From positions 96,636 through 160,635 of the forward strand of contig CAYNKQ010000001.1 in assembly GCA_964397855.1 (NCBI GenBank): a DNA stretch of 64,000 nucleotides, read 5' to 3'. The first letter of the stretch is position 1. Each line of letters starts with the position of its first letter. Below the pieces are notes generated by a model. It was not told the DNA's origin, searched no databases, and saw only the letters and a program-made list of their open reading frames with translations. The stretch is from UBA7683 sp964397855. GTDB taxonomy: Bacteria; Patescibacteriota; Saccharimonadia; Saccharimonadales; UBA7683. Position numbers and translations under genes: made by a program. Below are positions 34,229 through 42,773 of the stretch, in pieces.

Positions 34229-35974
34229 ATGAAGCGAACACTCAGCAACGAAGTGTCAGGAAAGATAAACGAAGAAGTCACACTAAAAGGATGGGTTAAT
34301 TCTCGACGCGATCACGGCGGCCTCATTTTTATAGATGTTCGCGATCACAACGGTGTCACGCAGCTTATTATCCAGCCAGAACAGCAGGAGGCATTTGCAA
34401 CTGCCGAGCAGCTTCGAGATGAATTCGTAATCTCTGCTACTGGTCTAGTCAAAGAACGAACTGACGAACTTAAAAACAAGAACATCGCCAGTGGTGATGT
34501 AGAAATAGTTGTCGCTCAGCTTACGATTCTCAACCGTTCTGAGCCGCTGCCAATTCAAGTGCACAGCGACCAGATTGCGAACGAAGATACCCGACTCAAG
34601 CACCGGTACCTAGATCTCCGCCGTGAGAAGATGCAGAACATGCTCAAAAAACGCGCTGCGTACTACAAGTACATGCGTGACTATATGGAATCGCTTGAAT
34701 TCACCGAAATCGCGACGCCAATTCTTGCCAACTCAAGTCCAGAAGGTGCTCGAGATTTTCTGGTACCATCGCGTGTGCACGAAGGCAAGTTCTACGCCCT
34801 GCCACAAGCCCCGCAACAATTTAAACAACTCTTAATGGTTGGTGGGGTTCCGCGTTACTATCAGATCGCTACTTGCTTTAGAGACGAAGATCCTCGCGCC
34901 GACAGGCTCTACGGTGATTTTTACCAGCTTGATGTTGAAATGTCATTTGTCGAAGATGGCGAAGAAGTCCGAACGCTCATGGAGCCACTTGTCAAAAATC
35001 TGGTAACCGAGTTTGGTGGCAAGAAGCTGCTCACGCCAGACGTACCGCGAATCACATATCAAGAATCCATGGATCGCTACGGTTCAGATAAGCCTGATCT
35101 TCGTTTTAAAATGGAATTAGTTGATCTTTCCGAGGCGCTTGCCACTACTGAGTTTGGTGTTTTTAAAAACACGCTTACAAGTGGTGGGGTAGTCAAAGCA
35201 ATTCGTGTTGAAGGTGCAGCTAGCTTAAGTCGTTCACAGATTGACAAGTTTACAGAGATCGCCAAGCAAGAAGGCGCTGGCGGTTTAGCGTACCTGACGT
35301 ATGATGGTGATGAAGTAAAATCGCCAATAGCTAAGTTCCTTTCGGAAGATGAGCTTGAAGCTATCAAGGTTGAAACTGAAGCACAGAGTGGGGACGCCGT
35401 ATTTTTTGGTGTTGATAAACGCGAAGTAGCCAATAAAGTACTTGGCCGACTCCGTTCAGAGTTTGCCGATCACTTTGAGCTTAAAGATCCAAATGTAGTT
35501 GCACTTGCTTGGGTTGTCGATTTTCCATTCTATGAATGGGACGAAAAAGCCAAAAAACTCGACTTTGGACACAACCCGTTTTCTATGCCGAAGGGTGGTG
35601 CCGAGGTGCTTGAGGCAGAAGACAAACTTAGTATAGTTGCTGATCAGTACGACATGGTTATGAACGGCTACGAAATCTGCTCAGGGGCAGTACGAAACCA
35701 TAACCCAGATATCATGTATCAAATGTTCGGCGGGCTTGGCTACGACACAGAATATGTAGACGCAAAGTTTGGCGCCATGATTAACGCCTTCAAGTTCGGT
35801 GCACCCCCACACGCCGGCTGTGCATTCGGTATTGACCGCATTTTCATGGTACTCATGAACGAAGAAAATATACGCGAAATCGTGGCCTTCCCGAAGAATG
35901 GTTCAGGAGTGGATGTTATGATGAACTCACCATCAGCAGTAGATAGAGCACAACTTAAGGAATTAGGATTATAG
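34229..35974 (+). CDS. aspS: aspartyl-tRNA synthetase
   Basis: 581 aa, bacterial-type length, starting at ATG 34229 with AAGGA. Anticodon-binding OB fold at the N-terminus (GWVNSRRDHGGLIFIDVRD), class II catalytic core with motif 2 CFRDEDPRADRLYGDF and motif 3 GCAFGIDRIFM, plus the bacterial GAD insertion between. Motif 2 continues LYGDFYQLD where most bacterial enzymes read QPEFTQID, so the loop is altered. It charges tRNA-Asp and possibly tRNA-Asn. The next gene starts 2 nt after the stop. Confidence 0.94.
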   Translation: MKRTLSNEVSGKINEEVTLKGWVNSRRDHGGLIFIDVRDHNGVTQLIIQPEQQEAFATAEQLRDEFVISATGLVKERTDELKNKNIASGDVEIVVAQLTILNRSEPLPIQVHSDQIANEDTRLKHRYLDLRREKMQNMLKKRAAYYKYMRDYMESLEFTEIATPILANSSPEGARDFLVPSRVHEGKFYALPQAPQQFKQLLMVGGVPRYYQIATCFRDEDPRADRLYGDFYQLDVEMSFVEDGEEVRTLMEPLVKNLVTEFGGKKLLTPDVPRITYQESMDRYGSDKPDLRFKMELVDLSEALATTEFGVFKNTLTSGGVVKAIRVEGAASLSRSQIDKFTEIAKQEGAGGLAYLTYDGDEVKSPIAKFLSEDELEAIKVETEAQSGDAVFFGVDKREVANKVLGRLRSEFADHFELKDPNVVALAWVVDFPFYEWDEKAKKLDFGHNPFSMPKGGAEVLEAEDKLSIVADQYDMVMNGYEICSGAVRNHNPDIMYQMFGGLGYDTEYVDAKFGAMINAFKFGAPPHAGCAFGIDRIFMVLMNEENIREIVAFPKNGSGVDVMMNSPSAVDRAQLKELGL

Positions 35975-35976
35975 CC

Positions 35977-36900
35977 ATGAGCACCACTGCAGAAGAAGTT
36001 GCTAATGGCAAAAGATCAATGCAGGAAACAGTTAATCAGGTCTCACATGAATTTAAAATTGAAGTAATTTCCGACCCGCATAGTCCACGTATTGAGGAAG
36101 TCGCAGCCCTTGATGCGAGACTTTTTGGTGAGCACAAATCATTACCGCCGGAGGCATTCAGAGAAATTTTAGAATCGGGGGGAGCAGTACTGGGGCATAT
36201 CAACGAGAGTGGCGCACTGATTAGTGAGGCTAGTATTATATTGAACGCTGTTGAGGACGGTGAATGTTCTCTCGAGAGAGAACTGCCGCAATGGCTTGCT
36301 TATTGTGACGGGGCAGCAGTGGACACTGAATACAGAGGACGCGGTTTGCAAAAACAATTGCTTGCTGCACGAGAAGCTGTTGCAATTGAGGCTGGTAAAG
36401 AGGCCTCTTCGGCGTCGGTAAGACAAAAGAATGTTGCAAGTGTGCGTTCTATGCTGGCCAAGGGGTATATTCTAATTTCTGATGCACCTCAATATTACGG
36501 GTCGGCACCAGAAGATGACAGGGTGGCAATGTTACATGATTTTGAACTGGGCAATCCTTTTAATGATCTTGATACCGACCACAAAATGTTAGAACGAAGC
36601 ATTCAGGGTATCATTCAGCCACAAGATGTTTTAGACAGAGTTGCTCAAAAAGCCGATGTTGTTTCACTGCCCACCGAGCAAAGTGATGAAGTTGACGATG
36701 TATATAATAAAGCTGTGTCGGCACTTTTATCTAATGGTTACATTGGGGTTGCGTGTGGTGACATCGATGTAGGTGATGGTGATGCTGTCGCAACACACGC
36801 TATGACATTCTTACGAGTTGCGGCGCTTCCTCCTGAGCTTGCTAACAAGGTTCTGAACCGTAAGCATGAGCTTGATCTGATTGTGAGCGAGAGCTCTTAA
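35977..36900 (+). CDS. GNAT-family acetyltransferase-like protein
   Basis: 307 aa. The central part shows a GNAT core: VDTEYRGRGLQKQLLAAREAVA is the acetyl-CoA pyrophosphate loop (RGRGxxxxL) followed by SVRQKNVASVRSMLAKGY, the usual beta5-alpha4 segment. The ~110 C-terminal residues are not part of the fold and are unrecognised. It starts 2 nt after the aspS stop, so probably the same transcript. Substrate unknown. Confidence 0.7.
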   Translation: MSTTAEEVANGKRSMQETVNQVSHEFKIEVISDPHSPRIEEVAALDARLFGEHKSLPPEAFREILESGGAVLGHINESGALISEASIILNAVEDGECSLERELPQWLAYCDGAAVDTEYRGRGLQKQLLAAREAVAIEAGKEASSASVRQKNVASVRSMLAKGYILISDAPQYYGSAPEDDRVAMLHDFELGNPFNDLDTDHKMLERSIQGIIQPQDVLDRVAQKADVVSLPTEQSDEVDDVYNKAVSALLSNGYIGVACGDIDVGDGDAVATHAMTFLRVAALPPELANKVLNRKHELDLIVSESS

Positions 36901-36949
36901 AAGAATGACTTCCTGCTGTTAATCCAGCGGGCGTGATAAAATACAGATC

Positions 36950-37888
36950 ATGAAAGCATTTATATTTGATCCATTATGGGATGAATTGGTCACTAGTGAC
37001 TTGCGGAGCAAACTTCAGGAGGCTGGAGTTGAGGCGATTGTTACAAAAGATATCGCACCTATTAGTGATATGGCGGCGCTTTTCGAAGGCTCTGAAGAGA
37101 GAATTCTGTGTATTAACCCTGACTATGTTGGATGGAACTTATCGTCAGACGACTATAAAGGTGTACCTGAACTAAAGGGTATTTTCGGTGCAGCGACATC
37201 TTTTTCTTGGATTGATACAGCCTATGCTGACAAGAATAATATACCCGTTTGTAATATCAGAAACTTTTCAACACAGGCCGTTGCCGAGTGGGCGATGACT
37301 ATGATGTTTAATGTCGCTAGGCAGGTCCCAAGAATTATTAAAGATGATTTTCCGTTAGACTTCGATAAAGATTTTATGAAGTACCGAGGTATTGAGCTTC
37401 ACGGCAAGACGGCTGGAATTATTGGGCTAGGCAATAATGGTACTGCAATTGCAGAGCGTTGTGCAGGGCTTGGTATGGATGTTGTCTATTGGTCACGTTC
37501 ATCAAAGAATGATAGATATAAACGGGTAGAGCTTGCTGAGTTGTTCGAGACCTCGGATGTTATATTCCCAGCTTTTGCAAAAAGCGACGAAGCTAATGCA
37601 CTTATCAATGACGCGGTACTCAAGAGCGTCAAGCCCTCTGCTATGATCATCGACATTATCGAACTAGACGACAACAAAGCTACGATTCTTAGTATGATTA
37701 AAGCGGGCAAACTATTTGGTTACGCCTTTGAGGCCAAGCCTTCAGCTTTTGAAAAATATGAAGGTAATGTTTGGGCGGCTCCAGCTTATGCGTGGGTCAC
37801 GGACGGATCTATGGACAACGCAATGACAAAGTGGGTGGATAACATGGTTAAAGCAGTGCAGGGTGAGTTTCCTAATAAGATAAACTAA
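36950..37888 (+). CDS. D-2-hydroxyacid dehydrogenase homologue lacking catalytic residues
   Basis: 312 aa. The Rossmann motif GIIGLGNNGTAIAERCAGLGM and the overall two-domain layout identify the family. However, the catalytic Arg (usually in xRGxxVD) is replaced by an acidic stretch (IIDIIELDDN) and the His of the TPHxA motif is replaced in APAYAW. It may be a regulatory or structural partner of the next gene product. TAAAAT lies 7 nt before the ATG (leaderless type). An isolated transcription unit with 37905. Confidence 0.75.
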   Translation: MKAFIFDPLWDELVTSDLRSKLQEAGVEAIVTKDIAPISDMAALFEGSEERILCINPDYVGWNLSSDDYKGVPELKGIFGAATSFSWIDTAYADKNNIPVCNIRNFSTQAVAEWAMTMMFNVARQVPRIIKDDFPLDFDKDFMKYRGIELHGKTAGIIGLGNNGTAIAERCAGLGMDVVYWSRSSKNDRYKRVELAELFETSDVIFPAFAKSDEANALINDAVLKSVKPSAMIIDIIELDDNKATILSMIKAGKLFGYAFEAKPSAFEKYEGNVWAAPAYAWVTDGSMDNAMTKWVDNMVKAVQGEFPNKIN

Positions 37889-37904
37889 TTACAAGGAGCC
37901 CGTT

Positions 37905-38804
37905 ATGAACAAAATACTATTAGCAGGCAAGTTTGCTTTAAGCGAGGACCAAAACGCACGACTTCAAGACATCGCGGAAGTCGATATTGACACAGAAATC
38001 TCTTCAAAAGAAGAATTAATTGAAAAAAGCAAAGATTACGACGTGCTTTGTAACTGGGGAGAGTACCTGCCAGAAGCATTGTATGAGCTGGAAAACATGC
38101 TCGTTACTTATCCATACACAGAAATTGGAGAATTTGATTCAAAGAAGTTAGCTGAAAACGGCGTCTATGTCGCAAATGCCCAAGGTGGAAATCGTAAGTC
38201 TATAGTTGAATGGACAATCTTTATGACCATTTCATTATTCAGGCAATTCCCAACTTTTTTGCGCATAACCACACAGCATCCGTTTACTTCAACGGAGAGT
38301 CTTGAAGGCAAGAAGGCGGTAATTATTGGTCATGGCACAATCGGAAGTGAGGTGGGTGAGCGTTACAAAGCATTTGGTATGTTGGTTGAGTATTATGAGC
38401 GTGGCGAGGACCTTAAGGCAAAAGTTGCCGATGCTGATGTGGTTGTGAACTCACTTAACTGCAATAGCTCAAGTAAGAATCTTCTTGATGCTGAATTCTT
38501 TATGAACATGAAGAAAGGTTCATATTACATTACGTTTGCTCGGCCATTTACCTATGATATAGATGGTTTGTCCGATGCGCTGGGTAAAGGCCAGTTGGCG
38601 GGCGCAGCCATCGATTGTGATCCTGAGCCGCTTTTTGACGTAAGCAATGAGTTCTATAAAAGATGTCTGGCTAACGAAAAAATTCTAGTAACTCCGCACG
38701 TAGCTGGAGTCACTAGGCAAGCTGCCGCAAATGGTCTTGAGATTATGGTTCAAAATGTTGAAGCGTACCTTGGAGGCCAACCAATCAACGTACTCCACAA
38801 ATAA
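37905..38804 (+). CDS. D-2-hydroxyacid dehydrogenase
   Basis: 299 aa, AAGGAG before ATG. NAD-binding motif IIGHGTIGSEVGERYKAFGM, catalytic Arg in TFARPFTYDIDG, Glu in CDPEPLF and His in VTPHVAGVT are present, so this copy looks active. The second glycine position of the dinucleotide loop is His (GHGTIG), which is uncommon. Substrate unknown (D-lactate, glycerate or phosphoglycerate-like acids are typical). Paralogue of the preceding gene, 16 bp apart. Confidence 0.82.
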   Translation: MNKILLAGKFALSEDQNARLQDIAEVDIDTEISSKEELIEKSKDYDVLCNWGEYLPEALYELENMLVTYPYTEIGEFDSKKLAENGVYVANAQGGNRKSIVEWTIFMTISLFRQFPTFLRITTQHPFTSTESLEGKKAVIIGHGTIGSEVGERYKAFGMLVEYYERGEDLKAKVADADVVVNSLNCNSSSKNLLDAEFFMNMKKGSYYITFARPFTYDIDGLSDALGKGQLAGAAIDCDPEPLFDVSNEFYKRCLANEKILVTPHVAGVTRQAAANGLEIMVQNVEAYLGGQPINVLHK

Positions 38805-38823
38805 TCAAAATAATATGTCTGCA

Positions 38824-39420
38824 CTAACTAGCTAAGTTTTGAAAACGAGCTTCTATCTGAGGGATTACCATTCCTAGCAGGACGCCAACGCTTCTCATTT
38901 CTTGCATCTCGCCCCTCGAGATGGCTTCGCGTATTTCGGTTGTACTGAGCCAAGCTAGTTCGATGTCTTCACCAAGTTCGAGTTCTTGTCCGCTGGGATT
39001 TTCTTCGTAGTCGTCAGCTAGAAAGTAGTAAAGATCCCATTCAACAGTAGCGCCTGCACCAGCAACTGTCACTAGAGTAGGGTCTCGTACTATGTGACCC
39101 GTCTCTTGAACGCCTTCAGCTATAGCCGCTTCACTTGCCGCTGCGAGCATGTCCGCCCCGCTATCAAGCAGCTGGTGGTATTCCTCAAGCGAGTCTCGCA
39201 CCTTTCCTCCGGGTACGCGAAGATCAACATTGTCCGTTTCTTGGCGATGCTCTTTAGTGAGGAGTATCTTGCCTTCAGGGGAGACAATTATAAGTCTTGT
39301 TCCCGGTGGCCTTCTGTATCTCTCAAATATTCTCCCGTCGGGCTGCTCGGTGTGTATGACTTCACCGATCCTACCCGTAAACACTGCAGATTCATTGCTA
39401 TGTAGTCTTCTCTCACTCAT
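38824..39420 (-). CDS. NUDIX hydrolase (ADP-ribose pyrophosphatase-like)
   Basis: 198 aa from ATG 39420; CATAAT ends 6 nt upstream, so a leaderless start fits better than the longer frame to 39444. VPGGKV starts the NUDIX box and EAAIAEGVQETGH is its helix, with an insertion of ~20 residues between them as in the other NUDIX protein at 18144. The REUxEE core reads AEGVQETG, so one of the metal-binding acidic residues is changed. The overall pattern (RLIIVSPEGKILLTKEHR, EDIELAWLST) is like ADP-ribose pyrophosphatases. Confidence 0.75.
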   Translation of the reverse strand: MSERRLHSNESAVFTGRIGEVIHTEQPDGRIFERYRRPPGTRLIIVSPEGKILLTKEHRQETDNVDLRVPGGKVRDSLEEYHQLLDSGADMLAAASEAAIAEGVQETGHIVRDPTLVTVAGAGATVEWDLYYFLADDYEENPSGQELELGEDIELAWLSTTEIREAISRGEMQEMRSVGVLLGMVIPQIEARFQNLAS

Positions 39421-39426
39421 AACAAC

Positions 39427-39469
39427 ATTATGTCCCAATAGCAAGAATATTGAAAGCCATTGCTATAAT
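39427..39469. promoter_or_regulatory. divergent pair of leaderless -10 boxes
   Basis: On the minus strand CATAAT (complement of 39427-39432) stands 6 nt before ATG 39420; on the plus strand TATAAT (39464-39469) stands 6 nt before ATG 39476. Confidence 0.55.
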
Positions 39470-39475
39470 TGGAGG

Positions 39476-40057
39476 ATGAAGCACAAAAGTATCGTAGTTG
39501 TCGGCACGTCGGGTAGCGGTAAGACAACAACCGTCAATGGTCTTAGGAGCGCAAATCTAATAGATGTTGTGATCCCGAAGAGATTTATTACACGACCAAA
39601 GAGGCACAACGATGATTTAACAGAAAACACTCATATAGACATAGATGAATTTCATAGTGGTAGAAAGAGTGGAGCCGTTTGGCCATCTTGGAGCCGTGAT
39701 CTTGGTGGAGAAAAAGAAGAATGGTATGGCTTTGAGCCGATCAGTCAGGGCGCGAAGCTGACTGTATTCTCAGCAAATAACGCGTTTATACGAAGTAGCG
39801 ATGAAACAGTCAAAGACGTACTTGCAACGGCACAGATCGTAGTTGTCCACGCGCCTTTAGAGACTAGATATGAACGCCTAGCACTAAGGTCACCAGACAT
39901 GTTGGAGCATGAGAGGCAGAAGAGACTCTCGGACGATAGTAGCGACATTCTCGAAAGAGAGGATGTGATCATTATAGACACTTCTGTGCATAGTGAGGTC
40001 GAGGCACAGGCACTCCTCATTAAGATAGCCCAAGATATTCTTAGTAGCTTGGGCTAA
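39476..40057 (+). CDS. P-loop kinase, guanylate kinase/PhnN-like
   Basis: 193 aa. The start at ATG 39476 removes a spurious 109-codon extension that lies opposite the NUDIX gene. Walker A GTSGSGKTT is followed by KRFITRPKRHND (GMP-kinase-like TRP segment), then a region GFEPISQGAKLTVFSANNAF and VVVHAPLETRYERLALR, the lid-type arginines. The order matches guanylate kinase or ribose-1,5-bisphosphokinase folds, but the canonical GMP-binding residues are not all there. Substrate undetermined. Confidence 0.65.
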   Translation: MKHKSIVVVGTSGSGKTTTVNGLRSANLIDVVIPKRFITRPKRHNDDLTENTHIDIDEFHSGRKSGAVWPSWSRDLGGEKEEWYGFEPISQGAKLTVFSANNAFIRSSDETVKDVLATAQIVVVHAPLETRYERLALRSPDMLEHERQKRLSDDSSDILEREDVIIIDTSVHSEVEAQALLIKIAQDILSSLG

Positions 40058-40113
40058 AGCACTGCGAATGAACAATTGCATAGATCGCACAAACTGCGGT
40101 ACCATATTACGCA

Positions 40114-41031
40114 GTGCATATACTCTCAGCAGATCAATTCACGAAACAGCAACTCGAGGCGCTTTTTGCTCGAACTGAACAAATTCGAGATTTATTCCAA
40201 TCCGACAGAGCGGCTGTTCGAAATCTTCATAGCGGGAAGCTCGCTGCTCTCCTTTTCTATGAACCTTCAACTCGTACTCGGCTTTCTTTTGCTGCTGCAG
40301 CAGCTCATCTTGGTATGCAAACAATGTCTACGGAAAATGCTCGAGAATTTTCTTCGGCTGCTAAGGGCGAAACAATCGAAGATACATCTCGAGTACTCTC
40401 GCAGTATCACCCAGACGTGGTCATTATTCGACACCACGAAACTGGTGAAGTAGAAAAGGCCTCAAAAGTATCTGCGGTACCAATTATCAATGCTGGAGAC
40501 GGTAAAGGTGAGCATCCAACGCAGTCACTTCTCGACGTATATACGATCTGGCGTCATCACAAAAAGCTTACCGGACTCAAAGTAGTTATAGGCGGGGATC
40601 TATTGCACGGTAGGACTGCGCGCTCACTCGCCAAGACCCTCGCTTGTTTTGAAGGTAACCATATTATTTTTAATTCCATACCAGCTCTACAAATGGCGGA
40701 TGATATTAAAGAATACTTAACAGACCATGGAGTTACGTTTGAAGAACAAAGTGACATGAAGAAGGCCTTCACGGGTGCTGATGTTGTGTACTGGACTCGT
40801 CTTCAAAAAGAGAGGCTGCCAGAAGGTATTCAAATAACGCAAACGTTCAGAATCGACGCCAAGGCTATGGGCTACCTGCCAAAGAAGGCAATTGTTATGC
40901 ACCCGTTACCACGCGTGGATGAAATTACCGTTGAAGTTGACCAAGATCCAAGAGCGATTTATTTTGAACAAGCCGGTAACGGTATGTTTGTCCGCATGGC
41001 TTTACTTGATCAAATTTTATCTTCTGAGTAA
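40114..41031 (+). CDS. pyrB: aspartate carbamoyltransferase catalytic subunit
   Basis: 305 aa from GTG 40114, with CATATT 5 nt upstream. Carbamoyl-phosphate site YEPSTRTRLSF (residues 49-59), EHPTQSLLDVYTI and MHPLPRVDEI are diagnostic. It makes carbamoyl-aspartate, the committed step of pyrimidine synthesis. No pyrI, pyrC, pyrD or carA/B is in this window, so it stands alone here; whether the pathway is complete elsewhere cannot be told. Confidence 0.92.
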   Translation: MHILSADQFTKQQLEALFARTEQIRDLFQSDRAAVRNLHSGKLAALLFYEPSTRTRLSFAAAAAHLGMQTMSTENAREFSSAAKGETIEDTSRVLSQYHPDVVIIRHHETGEVEKASKVSAVPIINAGDGKGEHPTQSLLDVYTIWRHHKKLTGLKVVIGGDLLHGRTARSLAKTLACFEGNHIIFNSIPALQMADDIKEYLTDHGVTFEEQSDMKKAFTGADVVYWTRLQKERLPEGIQITQTFRIDAKAMGYLPKKAIVMHPLPRVDEITVEVDQDPRAIYFEQAGNGMFVRMALLDQILSSE

Positions 41032-41094
41032 AAATTCTGAATTCTTATGCTTATGTCGTATAATTGTTGTTAGTTAAACTGAAGTGAAGGCAAA

Positions 41095-41112
41095 ATGCAG
41101 GTTTGCTCATGA
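41095..41112 (+). CDS. five-codon upstream ORF overlapping the transpeptidase start
   Basis: ATG-CAG-GTT-TGC-TCA-TGA begins 4 nt after GAAGG, the only clear ribosome site in this leader, and its TGA overlaps the ATG at 41109 (ATGA). TATAAT lies at 41059-41064. It could couple or attenuate translation of the L,D-transpeptidase. Confidence 0.45.
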   Translation: MQVCS

Positions 41113-42755
41113 CGAGAGAGACACATAAACATTCAAAAAACCCCACTGAACCTGAGACAGTAAATCAGACTGTACTTGAGAGCCCTGAAGCTCCGCAACA
41201 AGCTGCTCAAGAGTTATCCGCGCAAGCTGGGGCGGTTGTGAACGCCAAAGCACAAGAACCGGCCCAAGTTGAAGCAGTCGAGCCGCAGGTTGCTGCTAGT
41301 TCAGTTGCGGCTGTAACTCATTCCAGCGCAAAGCCCAGAAGCAAGAACCCCAAACTGCCAGTTATTAAAGTGCAGAAACGCTGGGTCAAGATTACAGGCC
41401 TGGTTGTTGGCGTATTCGCAGTCACGGCCCTCGCTATCAGTGGCGGTGCAAGCCAGTACTACAAAAACAAAACACTCCCAAATGTCTACGTTGCAGGCGT
41501 TAAAAGTAGTGCCAAGAGCTCCGAACAGCTGAAGAATCAGCTTAGTCAACAAAAGCAGCAGCTAAAGTTTTCATTTAAAAATGAAGACAAAACGTTTGAG
41601 CCAAAATTTGAAGAAATCGGTTTTCAGATTGACGTTGATAAAACCGTAGAGGCAGCACTGCGTGCTAAACGAGAGCAAGGTTTATTTACAAAGATTGCCT
41701 TTTGGCGAGAATCTTCAGTTCCGGCCTCAGTTGCCATCAACGACACGCTCTTTAGTCAGTATATAGAGGCAAATACTCCAAATCTCAGCAAAGTTCCACA
41801 AGACGCCCAACTTAAGTTTGATACTGAGCAAGGTCTGTTTGTAGTTACGTCGCAAGCTGATGGTCAGAGCGCCGACTTGAATAAGATTAAGCAAGAACTC
41901 TATGCAGTTTCAAGTAATCTCACCTCCCGAACATTCAATGTAGGAGTAACCAAAAAAGGTCCTGCAATTACAGAAGCGAAACTTACTCCGCTACTCAAGC
42001 CCGCAAATGCAATTATCGGCAGGAAGGTTGTACTCACTGGTCTTGGTTACACCTATCAGGCAAAACCCTCGGAAATCGCCGGATGGCTTACTCCGACCCC
42101 ACAAGAAGATGGCACAATTAAGCTAGCAATAGATAACTCAAAAGTTCAAAGCTACGTAGATTCAATTAGCAAACGTATCGCCAACGCTCCAGTAGACAAA
42201 AAAGTGCTTCGTGATGAAGCGACTGGTGCGGAAGTCGTTATTCAACAGGGAAGAGATGGCACCGAGCTTGAAGATAAGCAGGCACTCTCACGCGCTGTTA
42301 CTGAAGCCCTAAAATCAGGCCAAGATACCACTCAGACAATGAATATCACGACTGCCGCATACCAAACAATCAACATGAACGCATATGAGAAGTGGATAGA
42401 AGTTGACATCAGTGAGCAGCGTACAACTGCCTACGAGCGCGCTACTCCAGTAAACAACTTCTTAATTGCATCAGGCACTAAGGGCCACGAGACCGTACTT
42501 GGTGAGTTTGCTATTTGGCACAAAGTCCGTTCGCAGACGATGCAGGGTGGATCAAAGGCGTCGGGAGACTACTACAGTATTCCTAACGTAGAATGGGTGA
42601 GTTATTTTTACAAAGACTATGCACTTCATGGGGCCTGGTGGCGTGAAAAGTTTGGCGCGCCAGCTAGTCATGGCTGTGTGAATATGACAAACGCAGATGC
42701 TAAATGGATATTTGACTGGGCTCCAATGGGGACAAAAGTAATCGTTCATGCATAA
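41109..42755 (+). CDS. membrane-anchored L,D-transpeptidase (YkuD) with peptidoglycan-binding domains
   Basis: 548 aa. A Gln/Ala/Glu-rich cytosolic N-terminus (~95 residues), one transmembrane helix (ITGLVVGVFAVTALAIS), two PG_binding_4-type units (NVYVAGV ... FEEIGFQID; YQAKPSEIAGWLTP), and a C-terminal YkuD domain with ALHGAWW and the catalytic SHGCVNM. It should cross-link peptidoglycan through 3-3 bonds or attach proteins to it. The N-terminal start has no own Shine-Dalgarno and depends on a five-codon ORF before it. Next gene follows at 18 bp. Confidence 0.9.
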   Translation: MTRETHKHSKNPTEPETVNQTVLESPEAPQQAAQELSAQAGAVVNAKAQEPAQVEAVEPQVAASSVAAVTHSSAKPRSKNPKLPVIKVQKRWVKITGLVVGVFAVTALAISGGASQYYKNKTLPNVYVAGVKSSAKSSEQLKNQLSQQKQQLKFSFKNEDKTFEPKFEEIGFQIDVDKTVEAALRAKREQGLFTKIAFWRESSVPASVAINDTLFSQYIEANTPNLSKVPQDAQLKFDTEQGLFVVTSQADGQSADLNKIKQELYAVSSNLTSRTFNVGVTKKGPAITEAKLTPLLKPANAIIGRKVVLTGLGYTYQAKPSEIAGWLTPTPQEDGTIKLAIDNSKVQSYVDSISKRIANAPVDKKVLRDEATGAEVVIQQGRDGTELEDKQALSRAVTEALKSGQDTTQTMNITTAAYQTINMNAYEKWIEVDISEQRTTAYERATPVNNFLIASGTKGHETVLGEFAIWHKVRSQTMQGGSKASGDYYSIPNVEWVSYFYKDYALHGAWWREKFGAPASHGCVNMTNADAKWIFDWAPMGTKVIVHA

Positions 42756-42773
42756 TGTTGGTAAAGGGATGGG

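Noticed and set aside
39149..39475. N-terminal extension of the P-loop kinase ORF
   Set aside because: It is antisense to the NUDIX gene, Ser/Leu-rich without domain, and the -10 box at 39464 supports ATG 39476.
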